From assembly GCA_051009015.1 (NCBI GenBank), contig JBPCWZ010000060.1:1-33512 (forward strand): 33,512 nucleotides of DNA, read 5' to 3'. The notes beneath the pieces were generated by a model that saw only the letters and a program-made list of their open reading frames with translations, ran no database searches and was not told the origin of the DNA. The position numbers and the translations under genes were made by a program. This document shows positions 23,655 through 31,734 of this stretch, in pieces (positions within the stretch are counted from its first letter, which is position 1; the number at the start of each line of letters is the position of its first letter). The DNA is from JAHRAH01 sp051009015 (GTDB lineage Bacteria > Pseudomonadota > Gammaproteobacteria > Tethybacterales > Persebacteraceae).

Positions 23655-24731
23655 ATGTTGCGCTTATATAATTTTTTTCCGGGACCTTGCGGTTTGCCCG
23701 ACTCTGTGATGGAGCAAGCGCAGGCGGAATTTTTAGATTATCACGGCAAGGGTGCGTCCATTATGGAAGTGTCGCATCGGGGCGATACTTTTTTGGCGGT
23801 TTATCATCATGCCGAGTCGCTGCTGCGCGAATTGCTTGGCGTCAGTGATGAATATGCTGTTTTATTTTTGTCCGGCGGCGCCAGTGGGCAGTCCGCCGCC
23901 ATCCCGCTCAATCTTACTGCCGATCGCAGCGCCACCGCCGCCTATCTGATCAACGGTCATTGGTCGCAGCGCAGTGCCACGGAGGGCGCTAAGTATTGCC
24001 GCGTCTCGGTTGTCGCCGATACCGCGGATAGCAAATATACCGTCTTGCCGACACAATGGGAAACGCCCGCCGATGCGGTTTATTTGCATTATGCCGATAA
24101 TGAAACCGTTCATGGTGTGGAATTTTCCACCCCGCCAAAGTCCACGGCCCCGCTGGTTGCCGACATGTCTTCTAATATCGCCTCGCGGCAAATTTGCGTG
24201 GAAGATTATGGGCTGATTTATGCCGGGGCGCAAAAAAACCTGGGTCCCACCGGCGTGACTATTGTTATTGTTAAAAAAGCGCTGATGCAAACGCGTCCGA
24301 CAACACCGATGATTTGGGATTATCCCAAGCAAATGGCCGCCGAATCCATGGTTAACACACCGCCCACTTTTCAGATATACATGGTTGGGCTGGTTTTGGC
24401 ATGGCTCAAAGCGGAGGGCGGCGTCGCCGAAATGGAAAAACGCTGCGCGCAAAAATCGCAGTTGCTGTATTCCTGCATTGATAATAGCGGCGGTTTTTAT
24501 CGTGCCTTTGTGTCGGGCGATTGTCGCTCGCGGGTTAATGTGCCGTTCTTTTTGGCTGATGATGCGCTGCTTGGTGATTTTTTGGCCGGTGCCGAACAAG
24601 AAGGGCTCATCGGACTGAAGGGACACGCCATATTGGGCGGCTGTCGCGCCTCTATGTACAATTCCATGGCTGTGGCCGGCGTGGAAAAATTAACCGACTA
24701 CATGCGCGATTTTCAGCGCCGGCGAGGATAA
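23655..24731 (+). CDS. serC: Phosphoserine aminotransferase
   Basis: PLP-dependent class V aminotransferase acting in serine synthesis and, in gammaproteobacteria, in the deoxyxylulose-phosphate-dependent route to PLP. It is 358 aa. N-terminal YNFFPGPCGLP, the MEVSHRG segment, FLSGGASGQ, the cofactor aspartate in VADMSSN (Asp170) and the Schiff-base lysine in AGAQKNLGPTG (Lys194) are all present. The C-terminal LKGHAILGGCRASMYNSM is diagnostic. Together with pdxH it places two PLP-biosynthesis steps within 2.3 kb. It is followed by a 154-nt AT-rich gap before the methyltransferase-HNH gene. Confidence 0.96.
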   Translation: MLRLYNFFPGPCGLPDSVMEQAQAEFLDYHGKGASIMEVSHRGDTFLAVYHHAESLLRELLGVSDEYAVLFLSGGASGQSAAIPLNLTADRSATAAYLINGHWSQRSATEGAKYCRVSVVADTADSKYTVLPTQWETPADAVYLHYADNETVHGVEFSTPPKSTAPLVADMSSNIASRQICVEDYGLIYAGAQKNLGPTGVTIVIVKKALMQTRPTTPMIWDYPKQMAAESMVNTPPTFQIYMVGLVLAWLKAEGGVAEMEKRCAQKSQLLYSCIDNSGGFYRAFVSGDCRSRVNVPFFLADDALLGDFLAGAEQEGLIGLKGHAILGGCRASMYNSMAVAGVEKLTDYMRDFQRRRG

Positions 24732-24807
24732 GTCGCTGACCAGAGCCGTCTGTCGCCGCTTCGTTTGACCTCAGCATGAGTCGCTTGTCTAAAAATTTTC
24801 ATGGGTA

Positions 24808-24880
24808 TTGATACAGGATACGGATAGTTATTTTTTTATATAATAAATGGGCTTGCTTTATTTTGTGCAATAAAAGGAGA
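24808..24880 (+). promoter_or_regulatory. AT-rich promoter region and ribosome-binding site of the methylase-HNH gene
   Basis: TATAAT at 24839-24844 in a T- and A-rich stretch is a likely -10 box. A TTGATA lies at 24808-24813, but the 25-bp distance is too long for a normal pair, so the -35 box is uncertain. A clear AGGAGA (24875-24880) sits 5 nt before ATG 24886. The preceding part, 24732-24800, holds nothing I recognise. Confidence 0.4.
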
Positions 24881-24885
24881 AATTG

Positions 24886-26181
24886 ATGGGAGCGAAAAAA
24901 TCGCCAATCTTGAATCGGACGCTTTTTACGGGCGATAATTTGGAAATAATGCGGGTGATGAATTCAGAATCGGTGGATTTGATTTATCTTGACCCGCCGT
25001 TCAACAAAAAATATGTCTTTCCGATTGGTAAAGGAGACGCCGCTAAATTTGGTTTCAAGGACGTTTGGGGGTGGGACAGCGCCCCCGATGAAAGCAATCC
25101 CTATTTGCCTTATGCAGAGTTGTATTCATATGCTGAGCTTGTTGCCGCTACGGTGAATGATAATCCGCTCATTGATAAAAAAATGGCGGACAATATTGTT
25201 TCTTTTTTGGATGCCATGGGCAAAATCGCGGGACATTCAGAAATGGCGTATTTATCATTTATGGCGACTCGTTTGGTGGAAATGCGGCGGATTCTTAAGA
25301 AATCGGGCAGCATATATTTGCATTGCGACCCGACCATGTCTCACCCTTTGAAACTGTTGATGGATTGTGTTTTTGGTCAGCAGCAATTTATTAACGAACT
25401 CATTTGGTATTACACCAATGCGTCTCGCGGTAAAAAGCGGTTTGCCAAGTCGCATGATGTGATTTTTTGGTTTAGCAAGTCGCTGCCGCCGCGATTTAAT
25501 AGAGAGAAAATTCTTGCCCCTTTTGCCAGTGGCATGACTCAATGGCGATACACCAAAGGTGGCCAAGTCAGCCAACCAATGCCGCAAGGAAAAACTCCCG
25601 ATGATGTGCTGACCTTGCCCGCTTTGAACGCCATGTCCAAAGAGCGTACCGGCTATCCCACCCAAAAACCGATTGAACTGCTTGAATATATCATCATAAC
25701 TTCGAGCAATGATGGCGATATGGTGTTGGACCCATTTTGCGGGTGTGCGACAACGTGCATAGCTGCCGAAAGATTAAACCGTCAATGGATTGGCATTGAT
25801 GTGGCATCTAATGCGGCGGGGCTTGTGCGCCACCGCTTGCTTGATGAAACCAAGCAAGGCAAAATAGATGATGAAAGAGTGCCGTCAATTATTCATTGCT
25901 CTGCGGATAAAGGGGAATTGCCTATGCGCACCGATATGGGTAAAGCCCGCTCAAAAAACATTCGCAGTATTTTATATGGCAAACAAGCCGGGAATTGCAA
26001 TCTTTGTAAACGCCATTTTGAAATTCGTGATTTTCATATTGACCATATCATTGCACGAAATAAAGGCGGTCCCGATGTAGATGATAACTTGCAACTTCTC
26101 TGCGGTTCTTGCAATGCCATCAAGTCTGATCGAACCATGGAAAAGGCGCGCGAAAGGCTTAAAATGCTGGGGTATATTTAA
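24886..26181 (+). CDS. DNA methyltransferase fused to a C-terminal HNH endonuclease domain
   Basis: A 431-residue two-domain protein. Residues 1-310 are a DNA methyltransferase with catalytic DPPF (36-39), then a motif X-like QKPIELLEYII and the SAM-binding motif I DPFCGCATT (282-290). That order (IV first, I last) is the beta class, usually N6-adenine or N4-cytosine. The last Gly of the canonical FxGxG is Ala here. Residues 371-431 are a complete HNH nuclease: CNLC (371-374), FHIDHIIARNKGG with Asp386/His387, Asn401, and CGSCN (406-410). I prefer ATG 24886 to TTG 24883 because it has the better AGGAGA spacing. Base composition is lower in GC than most of the window. It could be a one-protein restriction-modification enzyme, a site-specific nickase-methylase, or a methylase with a regulatory nuclease. 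Domain calls are firm; function is open. Confidence 0.88.
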   Translation: MGAKKSPILNRTLFTGDNLEIMRVMNSESVDLIYLDPPFNKKYVFPIGKGDAAKFGFKDVWGWDSAPDESNPYLPYAELYSYAELVAATVNDNPLIDKKMADNIVSFLDAMGKIAGHSEMAYLSFMATRLVEMRRILKKSGSIYLHCDPTMSHPLKLLMDCVFGQQQFINELIWYYTNASRGKKRFAKSHDVIFWFSKSLPPRFNREKILAPFASGMTQWRYTKGGQVSQPMPQGKTPDDVLTLPALNAMSKERTGYPTQKPIELLEYIIITSSNDGDMVLDPFCGCATTCIAAERLNRQWIGIDVASNAAGLVRHRLLDETKQGKIDDERVPSIIHCSADKGELPMRTDMGKARSKNIRSILYGKQAGNCNLCKRHFEIRDFHIDHIIARNKGGPDVDDNLQLLCGSCNAIKSDRTMEKARERLKMLGYI

Positions 26182-26254
26182 TCCCCTGTTGCTCGCAAAC
26201 GCTGCCCTACTCGACAACCTGCTCATGGAGTAATCTGTCCGTCCATAATAAGCG

Positions 26255-26308
26255 TATAATGATTTGACCATAAATGACAGCGCACCATTTGCGCCCTTAC
26301 CGCAGGAG
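26255..26308 (+). promoter_or_regulatory. Probable promoter -10 box and ribosome-binding site for the rhodanese gene
   Basis: TATAAT at 26255-26260 and a clear AGGAG at 26304-26308, 8 nt before ATG 26317, mark the start of a transcription unit. No convincing -35 box is visible at 16-18 bp. The rest of the 26182-26316 gap shows no other structure. Confidence 0.4.
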
Positions 26309-26316
26309 AAATTGCC

Positions 26317-26772
26317 ATGTCCATAACCGCGTCACAAGCATTGACCACCGCCGCCCATCGCCAGCAAGAACTTGAACTTTCCTATGCCGGAGCCATGACG
26401 CCAGATGAAGCGTTTGCGGTGCTGCAAGAAAAGCAAGACGCAGTTTTGGTTGATGTGCGTACGGTGCCGGAATTATTGTATGTTGGCCGCGCCCCGGAAG
26501 CGGTGGAAATTCCCTGGCAGGTATATCCGGACATGCAAATTAACAGCGATTTTTTGGATGACTTGCGCCGCCATATTTTGCCAGAACAGCCGGTTTTATT
26601 TTTATGCCGCAGCGGAGTGCGCTCGCATTATGCGGCATCGGCGGCGGCGGCGGTGGGCTATCAGTCCGCGTTTAATGTGCTGGAAGGATTTGAGGGCGAT
26701 TTGGATGACAGCGGTCACCGTGGCAAAATCAATGGCTGGCGCTGTCGTGGGCTGCCGTGGGGGCAGTCTTGA
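26317..26772 (+). CDS. Rhodanese-like sulfurtransferase
   Basis: Single rhodanese domain of 151 residues, probably cytoplasmic. MTPDEAFAVLQE and AVLVDVRTVPELLYVG begin the domain, and the active-site loop is CRSGVRS with Cys97, able to carry a persulfide. The ending (FEGDLDDSGHRGKINGWRCRGLPW) matches a group of short rhodaneses in which a GW.. GLPW tail follows the domain. The physiological sulfur acceptor is unknown. It overlaps the pepP start by 16 nt, so it is probably the first gene of a rhodanese-pepP-ubiH operon. Confidence 0.9.
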   Translation: MSITASQALTTAAHRQQELELSYAGAMTPDEAFAVLQEKQDAVLVDVRTVPELLYVGRAPEAVEIPWQVYPDMQINSDFLDDLRRHILPEQPVLFLCRSGVRSHYAASAAAAVGYQSAFNVLEGFEGDLDDSGHRGKINGWRCRGLPWGQS

Positions 26773-28088
26773 AACCGCGCCATGGCACGCTAAACATTTA
26801 TGCCCGGCGGCGGCAGCGTTTGGCCGCACTGCTTGGCGATGGCCTGCTGCTCTTGTTGGCGTCTCCGCCCGCCGTCAGCAGTCGCGATGTTTATTATCAT
26901 CCTTATCGCGCGGATAGTTATTTTTATTATTTGACGGGGCTGGCTGAGCCCTTCGCCGCCCTGCTGGTGAGTGTGGAAAATGGGGCGGTCGCCCGTGAAA
27001 TTCTGCTTTGTCAACAACGCGACAAACAGGCCGAACAATGGAGCGGTGAAAGATTGGGACCATTGCGGGCAAGACGGTTGGCGGCGATTGCCGAGAGTGG
27101 CGATATTGGGCGGCTCGACGTATTGCTTGGGGATATGGCGGCTAAACATGACTGCGTGCATTGGCTGCCGGGGGCAGACCAGTCGGTGGATGCCAAGATA
27201 ATGGCTATCGCCGCGGCACGGCGTGGACAAAATCGGGAGGGGGCGCGGGTGTTGCGATTTTTGCGCGATGTGTCTTTGCCGCTGGATGAAATGCGCATGA
27301 TTAAAGATAAGGAGGAGATTGACCTGCTGCGGCAAGCGGCGCAAATTACCGCCAATGGTCACCGTGCCGCCATGCGCGCGGCGGCTTCGGTAAAAACCGA
27401 GGGCGGCATTGAAAGCGCATTGACCGCGGTTTTTCGCGAGGCCGGCGCAACAAATGCTTTTGCCCCGATTGTGGCTTCAGGACGCCATGCGTGTGTTTTG
27501 CATTACACCGCTAACAATGCACGGTTGCGCCCTCAGGGATTAATTTTGACGGATGCGGGGGCGTATATGGGCGGTTATTGCGGCGATATGACGCGGACTT
27601 TTCCGGCGTCGGGGCGTTTTATGCCGGCGCAAGCGGCAGTGTATGATGTGGTATTGCAGGCGCAAAAAAAGGCTTTGGCGGCAGTGCGGCCGGGGGTGGC
27701 GTGGGATGTTGTGGAGCGGGCGGCATCACAGGCGTTGGCGGCCGGGCTGATTGATTTGGGATTGTGCCGAGGAAGTGTGGCGGCAGTGTTGGCACACCAG
27801 CATGAGCGACGTTTTTATATGCACCGAGTCGGTCATTTATTGGGAATGGATGTGCATGATGTTGGGCGGCTGACCACGGCGAAAGGATTATCAAGACGCT
27901 TGCAGGCGGGAATGGTATTGACGATTGAGCCGGGCTTATATATTGCAGATGAGCCCGATATTCCGCGCCCTTTGCGCGGCATCGGTGTGCGCATTGAAGA
28001 TGATGTGCTGGTGACTCGCCGAGGGTGCGAAATTTTATCAGAGGCGCCCAAAACACGGGCGGATATTGAAGATTGGATGAACGGGTAG
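26757..28088 (+). CDS. pepP: Xaa-Pro aminopeptidase (proline aminopeptidase II)
   Basis: M24B metallopeptidase removing N-terminal residues before proline; cytoplasmic, 443 aa. The N-terminal creatinase-like domain contains RADSYFYYLTGL, a PepP landmark. The catalytic pita-bread domain carries the metal ligands in DAGAYMGGYCGDMTRTFP (two Asp), HRVGHLLGMDVHD (His), LTIEPGLYI (Glu) and GIGVRIEDDVLV (Glu). GTG 26757 is the annotated start; an in-frame TTG at 26769 behind GGGGG is possible. The pairing pepP-ubiH is conserved in gammaproteobacteria. Confidence 0.95.
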   Translation: MGAVLKPRHGTLNIYARRRQRLAALLGDGLLLLLASPPAVSSRDVYYHPYRADSYFYYLTGLAEPFAALLVSVENGAVAREILLCQQRDKQAEQWSGERLGPLRARRLAAIAESGDIGRLDVLLGDMAAKHDCVHWLPGADQSVDAKIMAIAAARRGQNREGARVLRFLRDVSLPLDEMRMIKDKEEIDLLRQAAQITANGHRAAMRAAASVKTEGGIESALTAVFREAGATNAFAPIVASGRHACVLHYTANNARLRPQGLILTDAGAYMGGYCGDMTRTFPASGRFMPAQAAVYDVVLQAQKKALAAVRPGVAWDVVERAASQALAAGLIDLGLCRGSVAAVLAHQHERRFYMHRVGHLLGMDVHDVGRLTTAKGLSRRLQAGMVLTIEPGLYIADEPDIPRPLRGIGVRIEDDVLVTRRGCEILSEAPKTRADIEDWMNG

Positions 28089-28152
28089 CGTTGGCGACGC
28101 CAGCAAAATTTATGCCGACAAATGCCTTTTTTGCTAAGTTAATATTGATGAT

Positions 28153-29301
28153 ATGACGGTGCGCAACATTGATGTTTGTGTGATCGGCGGCGGCATTGTC
28201 GGTCTGACGCTGGCTGCTTTGCTGCGGCAGGGGGGCTGGCAAGTGGCGGTGTTGGAGCGGGCGGTAACAGTGCCGCAGGATGACGGTAAATCGGTGGTTT
28301 TGAATGCGGCGGCGGCACGGACGGTGCAGCAGGTTGGAGTATGGCCAGCGGGAGCGGCAGAATTGCGGCAAGTGTTTGTGTCTTTTGCCGGCGCCCCCGG
28401 AGGGCTCACCGTTGGTGCGGCGGATGGTGTAATTCTGGGTTATGGCGTATCGCATCATGCCATACGGCAGCGGCTTATGGATTTACTGTCCGAGAGTTTG
28501 ATACCGGCTGCCGCAGAATCGCTGTCTTGGGATTCTCACGCGGCACAAGTGGATTATAAAATCGGTGCGGAAGTGGAGCGGTTGCGGGCACGGGTGGCGG
28601 TGGTGGCCGGGGCGTGGGCGGGGCTGCCGTCACCATTTTTGGGGCGGGTGTTTGATTATCGGCAGGCTGTTATTGCTTTTGCCGCCGCCGCCGAAAATTG
28701 GCCGCAGCATTGCGCTTTTGAATCTTTTGGCAAAGAAGGCATGGTGGCCCTGGTGCCGCGTGCCGATAAAGAAAAACCAGTCGGGGTGATTGTGGGTGTG
28801 GCGGCTGCGGCCGGGCGTTTGGCGGTGTTGGATGATAAGTCATTGATGCAGGTGATTAACGATGAATTTGGCGGACGGTTTGGGCTGCATTCGCCCACCG
28901 CACGGTTTACATATGCACCGCAGGCGCGGCGGTCGCGACCTTTGTCAAGCGGGCGGGTGGCGTGTGTGGGAATGGGGGCGACGACTTTGCATCCAGCCGG
29001 GGCGCAAGGGCTAAATCTGGGTTTGGCGGATGCGAATTGTTTGGCGTCTCTTTTGTTGTCGGCGGGTGTGGATCGTGCCGAGAGCGCCTTGCAAACATTT
29101 GCCGGGCGGCGCAGTATGGTTCATGATGCCGTATTGGGCGGCACCAGTCTGCTGGCTTTGGGCGGGCATTTGCGCGCCTTTCCTTTTTGTGTGGCCGGGG
29201 GCGCAGCGGCAGCGATATTGTCGACGATTCTTTCGCCGTGGCAACGGCAGATAGCGGCGATTTTGTCGGGCGGTGGCTCACCCGCGCATTATAAACACTG
29301 A
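28153..29301 (+). CDS. ubiH: UbiH/UbiF-family FAD-dependent hydroxylase (ubiquinone biosynthesis)
   Basis: Flavin monooxygenase of 382 residues that hydroxylates the ubiquinone ring, probably peripheral to the inner membrane. The N-terminal FAD loop is VIGGGIVGLTLAALL. The middle has the FDYRQAVIAF segment, and the C-terminal FAD motif reads GMGATTLHPAGAQGLNLGLADA. In E. coli UbiH this motif is GNAAQTLHPIAGQGFNLG, so the TLHP signature supports UbiH over UbiI or UbiF, although the GD/GN position is GM here and the GQG is AQG. Position right after pepP (64 nt) supports the assignment. The sequence near residues 260-280 (FTYAPQARR) also fits. Exact ring position is inferred. Confidence 0.85.
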   Translation: MTVRNIDVCVIGGGIVGLTLAALLRQGGWQVAVLERAVTVPQDDGKSVVLNAAAARTVQQVGVWPAGAAELRQVFVSFAGAPGGLTVGAADGVILGYGVSHHAIRQRLMDLLSESLIPAAAESLSWDSHAAQVDYKIGAEVERLRARVAVVAGAWAGLPSPFLGRVFDYRQAVIAFAAAAENWPQHCAFESFGKEGMVALVPRADKEKPVGVIVGVAAAAGRLAVLDDKSLMQVINDEFGGRFGLHSPTARFTYAPQARRSRPLSSGRVACVGMGATTLHPAGAQGLNLGLADANCLASLLLSAGVDRAESALQTFAGRRSMVHDAVLGGTSLLALGGHLRAFPFCVAGGAAAAILSTILSPWQRQIAAILSGGGSPAHYKH

Positions 29302-29433
29302 GCAATTATCCGCGCGGGTGCAGTAATTCTTTGCCAAACACCGTGATTAATGATGTCTTCGGTAGCAGGGATTGGCGGATAAAAAGGCGCGATTTCATAT
29401 GGTGATAATCGCTGGATAATGAGAATCATCAAT

Positions 29434-29448
29434 CGTGCCGCCGGCACG
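29434..29448. terminator. Short hairpin between the convergent ubiH and tkt genes
   Basis: cgtgcc (29434-29439) pairs perfectly with ggcacg (29443-29448) around gcc. There is no T run on either side, so it is at best a weak bidirectional terminator. The remaining 29302-29474 gap shows no other recognisable element. Confidence 0.25.
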
Positions 29449-29474
29449 TGGCCACTATAAAATTTAGGGTGCTG

Positions 29475-31454
29475 TTATTGGTTTTTTCCACCGATAAGCC
29501 GCACAATATTTGCCGCCAAAGCTTCCACGCCAAAACCAAAATTTGCGAATAAATCATTTGCTTTGGCTGAGGCGCCAAAACTGCGCATGGCAAATATTTG
29601 CTGGTCCGCGGCATAATGTCGCCAGCTTTGTGGAGCGGCGGCCTCAATCACAAAACGCGGCGCGGTCCCTAAAACTGATTCCCGATAATCAGAGTCTTCC
29701 TGCTCAAAACGCTCCAGGCACGGCAACGATACAACTGCTGCGGCGATGTCATCTGCCGATAGTTTTTGGGCCACCGCCAGCGCTGTTGCCACTTCCGTTC
29801 CGGTGGCGATGATGGTGGCATCTCGCTGTGGCACCGACGCAATGACATATCCTCCGCGCCGGCATAAGTTTTCCGCTGTGGCAACGCGCGGCAAAGGCGG
29901 GGTGTTCTGCCGCGACAAGGCCAGCACCGATGGAGTGGTTGTGTCGGTCAATGCCGCCTCCCAGCATTCCGCGGTTTCCAAGGCATCGGCGGGGCGATAT
30001 ACGTGTAAGTTTGGCATGGCACGCAACGCCGCCAAATGCTCAATCGGCTGATGTGTTGGGCCGTCTTCTCCCAAGCCAATGGAATCGTGTGTCATGACAT
30101 AAATCACCTGCAGCTGCATAAGTGCCGATAAGCGCATCGCCGGCCGACAATAGTCAGAAAACACCAAGAAAGTGCCGCCATATGGCGTTAGCCCATGCAG
30201 TGCCATGCCGTTCATCGCCGCTGCCATGGCGTGTTCGCGCACGCCATAATGAATGTAAGTGCCGCCGGTCGCTGCGGTTATTGTTTGCTGTCCCGCGGCG
30301 CGGGTGTTGTTGGAACCGGTGAGATCCGCCGAGCCGCCAATCAATCCCGGGATAGATTGAGTCAGCGCATTCAACACAAGCTCACTCGCTTTGCGGGTGG
30401 CCATGGTCGGGGCTTCTTGGCTAAAAGATTGTTTGACGGCGTCAAGTGCCGATGACCTTGTGGCGACATGATTTTTTTCGCGCCACTGCCGCCATTTTTT
30501 TTGTGTTGCCACCGGTGCGTTGTCCAAGCGGTCTTGCCATGCGGCATGCTTGTCGGCACCGCGGGCGCCGATTTTGCGCCACTCGGCCAGCAAATTGGGC
30601 GGGATGTGAAAAGGCGGATGCGGCCAATCTAAGCGCTGGCGCGCCGCTTCAATCTCTTCCTGCCCCAGCGGTGCGCCGTGAGCGGCGGCGGTGCCTTCTT
30701 TGTTTGGGGCGCCATGGCCGATAACAGTTTTGCAGGCAATTAATGTTGGGCGGGTGTTATGGCACGCCTGTTGCAGGGCGGTGCGAATGGATTGCGGCTT
30801 GCTGCCGTCTGCTGTTGCCGTATCCCATCCATATGCGGCAAAGCGGCACAAATGGTTGTCCGATACCGACAGATTGGTGGCGCCGTCGATGGTGATGTCG
30901 TTATCATCAAATAATACGATGAGTTTGTGCAGGCGCAAATGGCCAGCCAAGGATGCCGCTTCGTGTGACAGCCCTTCGCACAAACAGCCATCGCCGGCAA
31001 TGACCAAGGTGCGGTGGTCCACCAAGTCTTCGCCAAACTCGGCACGCTCAATGTGTTCGGCAAGAGCCATGCCGACCGCGGTGGCGAGCCCTTGTCCCAA
31101 TGGGCCGGTGGTGGTTTCAACGCCGGGGGTGTGACCATATTCGGGGTGGCCAGGGGTGATGCTTCCCCACTGCCGAAAATTTTGCAGCTGCACCATATCC
31201 ATCTGCGGATAACCGCATAGATGAAGAAGTGAATACAGCAGCATGGAGCCGTGTCCAGCAGAAAGAACAAAGCGGTCACGGTCGGGCCAGTTTGGTGCTG
31301 AAGCGTGAAATTTGAGAAACTCCGCAAACAGCACAGTGGCGACATCGGCCATGCCCATAGGCATTCCCGGGTGTCCTGAATTGGCGCGCTGCACTGCGTC
31401 TGCTGACAAAAAGCGGATGCAGTTAGCAAGGTCGCGGATAGATGGATATGACAT
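29475..31454 (-). CDS. tkt: Transketolase
   Basis: Thiamine-diphosphate enzyme of the pentose-phosphate pathway, moving two-carbon units between sugar phosphates; 659 aa, the usual length. The N-terminal half has SADAVQRANSGHPGMPMG, TTTGPLGQGLATAVG, and the cofactor-binding GDGCLCEG followed by DDNDITIDG. The second half has GGSADLTGSNNT, the activating glutamate in HYGVREHAM, GGTFLVFSDYCRPA, and THDSIGLGEDGPTHQP. It is transcribed toward ubiH. A TATAAT lies only 12 nt upstream of the ATG, implying a very short leader, and no ribosome-binding site is evident. Confidence 0.97.
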   Translation of the reverse strand: MSYPSIRDLANCIRFLSADAVQRANSGHPGMPMGMADVATVLFAEFLKFHASAPNWPDRDRFVLSAGHGSMLLYSLLHLCGYPQMDMVQLQNFRQWGSITPGHPEYGHTPGVETTTGPLGQGLATAVGMALAEHIERAEFGEDLVDHRTLVIAGDGCLCEGLSHEAASLAGHLRLHKLIVLFDDNDITIDGATNLSVSDNHLCRFAAYGWDTATADGSKPQSIRTALQQACHNTRPTLIACKTVIGHGAPNKEGTAAAHGAPLGQEEIEAARQRLDWPHPPFHIPPNLLAEWRKIGARGADKHAAWQDRLDNAPVATQKKWRQWREKNHVATRSSALDAVKQSFSQEAPTMATRKASELVLNALTQSIPGLIGGSADLTGSNNTRAAGQQTITAATGGTYIHYGVREHAMAAAMNGMALHGLTPYGGTFLVFSDYCRPAMRLSALMQLQVIYVMTHDSIGLGEDGPTHQPIEHLAALRAMPNLHVYRPADALETAECWEAALTDTTTPSVLALSRQNTPPLPRVATAENLCRRGGYVIASVPQRDATIIATGTEVATALAVAQKLSADDIAAAVVSLPCLERFEQEDSDYRESVLGTAPRFVIEAAAPQSWRHYAADQQIFAMRSFGASAKANDLFANFGFGVEALAANIVRLIGGKNQ

Positions 31455-31466
31455 GGCAAAGGGTGA

Positions 31467-31472
31467 ATTATA
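31467..31472 (-). promoter_or_regulatory. Possible -10 box of tkt
   Basis: On the minus strand the sequence reads TATAAT, ending 12 nt before the tkt ATG (31452-31454). I see no good -35 at the proper distance. If used, transcription would begin about 6 nt before the start codon, giving a nearly leaderless message. Confidence 0.35.
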
Positions 31473-31589
31473 AGGTATCTTGGCGGACAGAGCATTAGTC
31501 AGTGTCCGTCTTGGCTGTTTTTAACTGCTCATATGCAATAATATTTTTGTGTTGTTATTTACGATATTTTCAGCATAAGGGAGTATTTA

Positions 31590-31670
31590 ATGAATCATGG
31601 AATAATTTTATGTGTTAAAATTACTGCATATCACACTTATTTATGCCATTCCCTGAAAAGGCGACTATAA
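31590..31670 (+). CDS. Possible 26-residue leader peptide upstream of the large surface protein
   Basis: A short frame ATG 31590 to TAA 31668-31670 encodes MNHGIILCVKITAYHTYLCH and six more residues. It has a good ribosome-binding site (AAGGGAG at 31577-31583, 6-nt spacing), better than that of the large gene downstream. No homologue is known to me and so short a frame can arise by chance in AT-rich DNA. The rest of the 31455-31734 gap is AT-rich with several possible promoter boxes (for example TATAAA at 31666-31671), none convincing. Confidence 0.25.
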   Translation: MNHGIILCVKITAYHTYLCHSLKRRL

Positions 31671-31734
31671 ATATGTTGTCAGGTGAGAAGAGTTTCTAAA
31701 AATTATCAATAGATTTTTTATTACGCAAGAATAA

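Noticed and set aside
28090..28137. Possible terminator after pepP
   Set aside because: The tggcg/cgcca pair leaves a one-base loop and the AT-rich agcaaaa/ttttgct pair has a long loop; neither is convincing.
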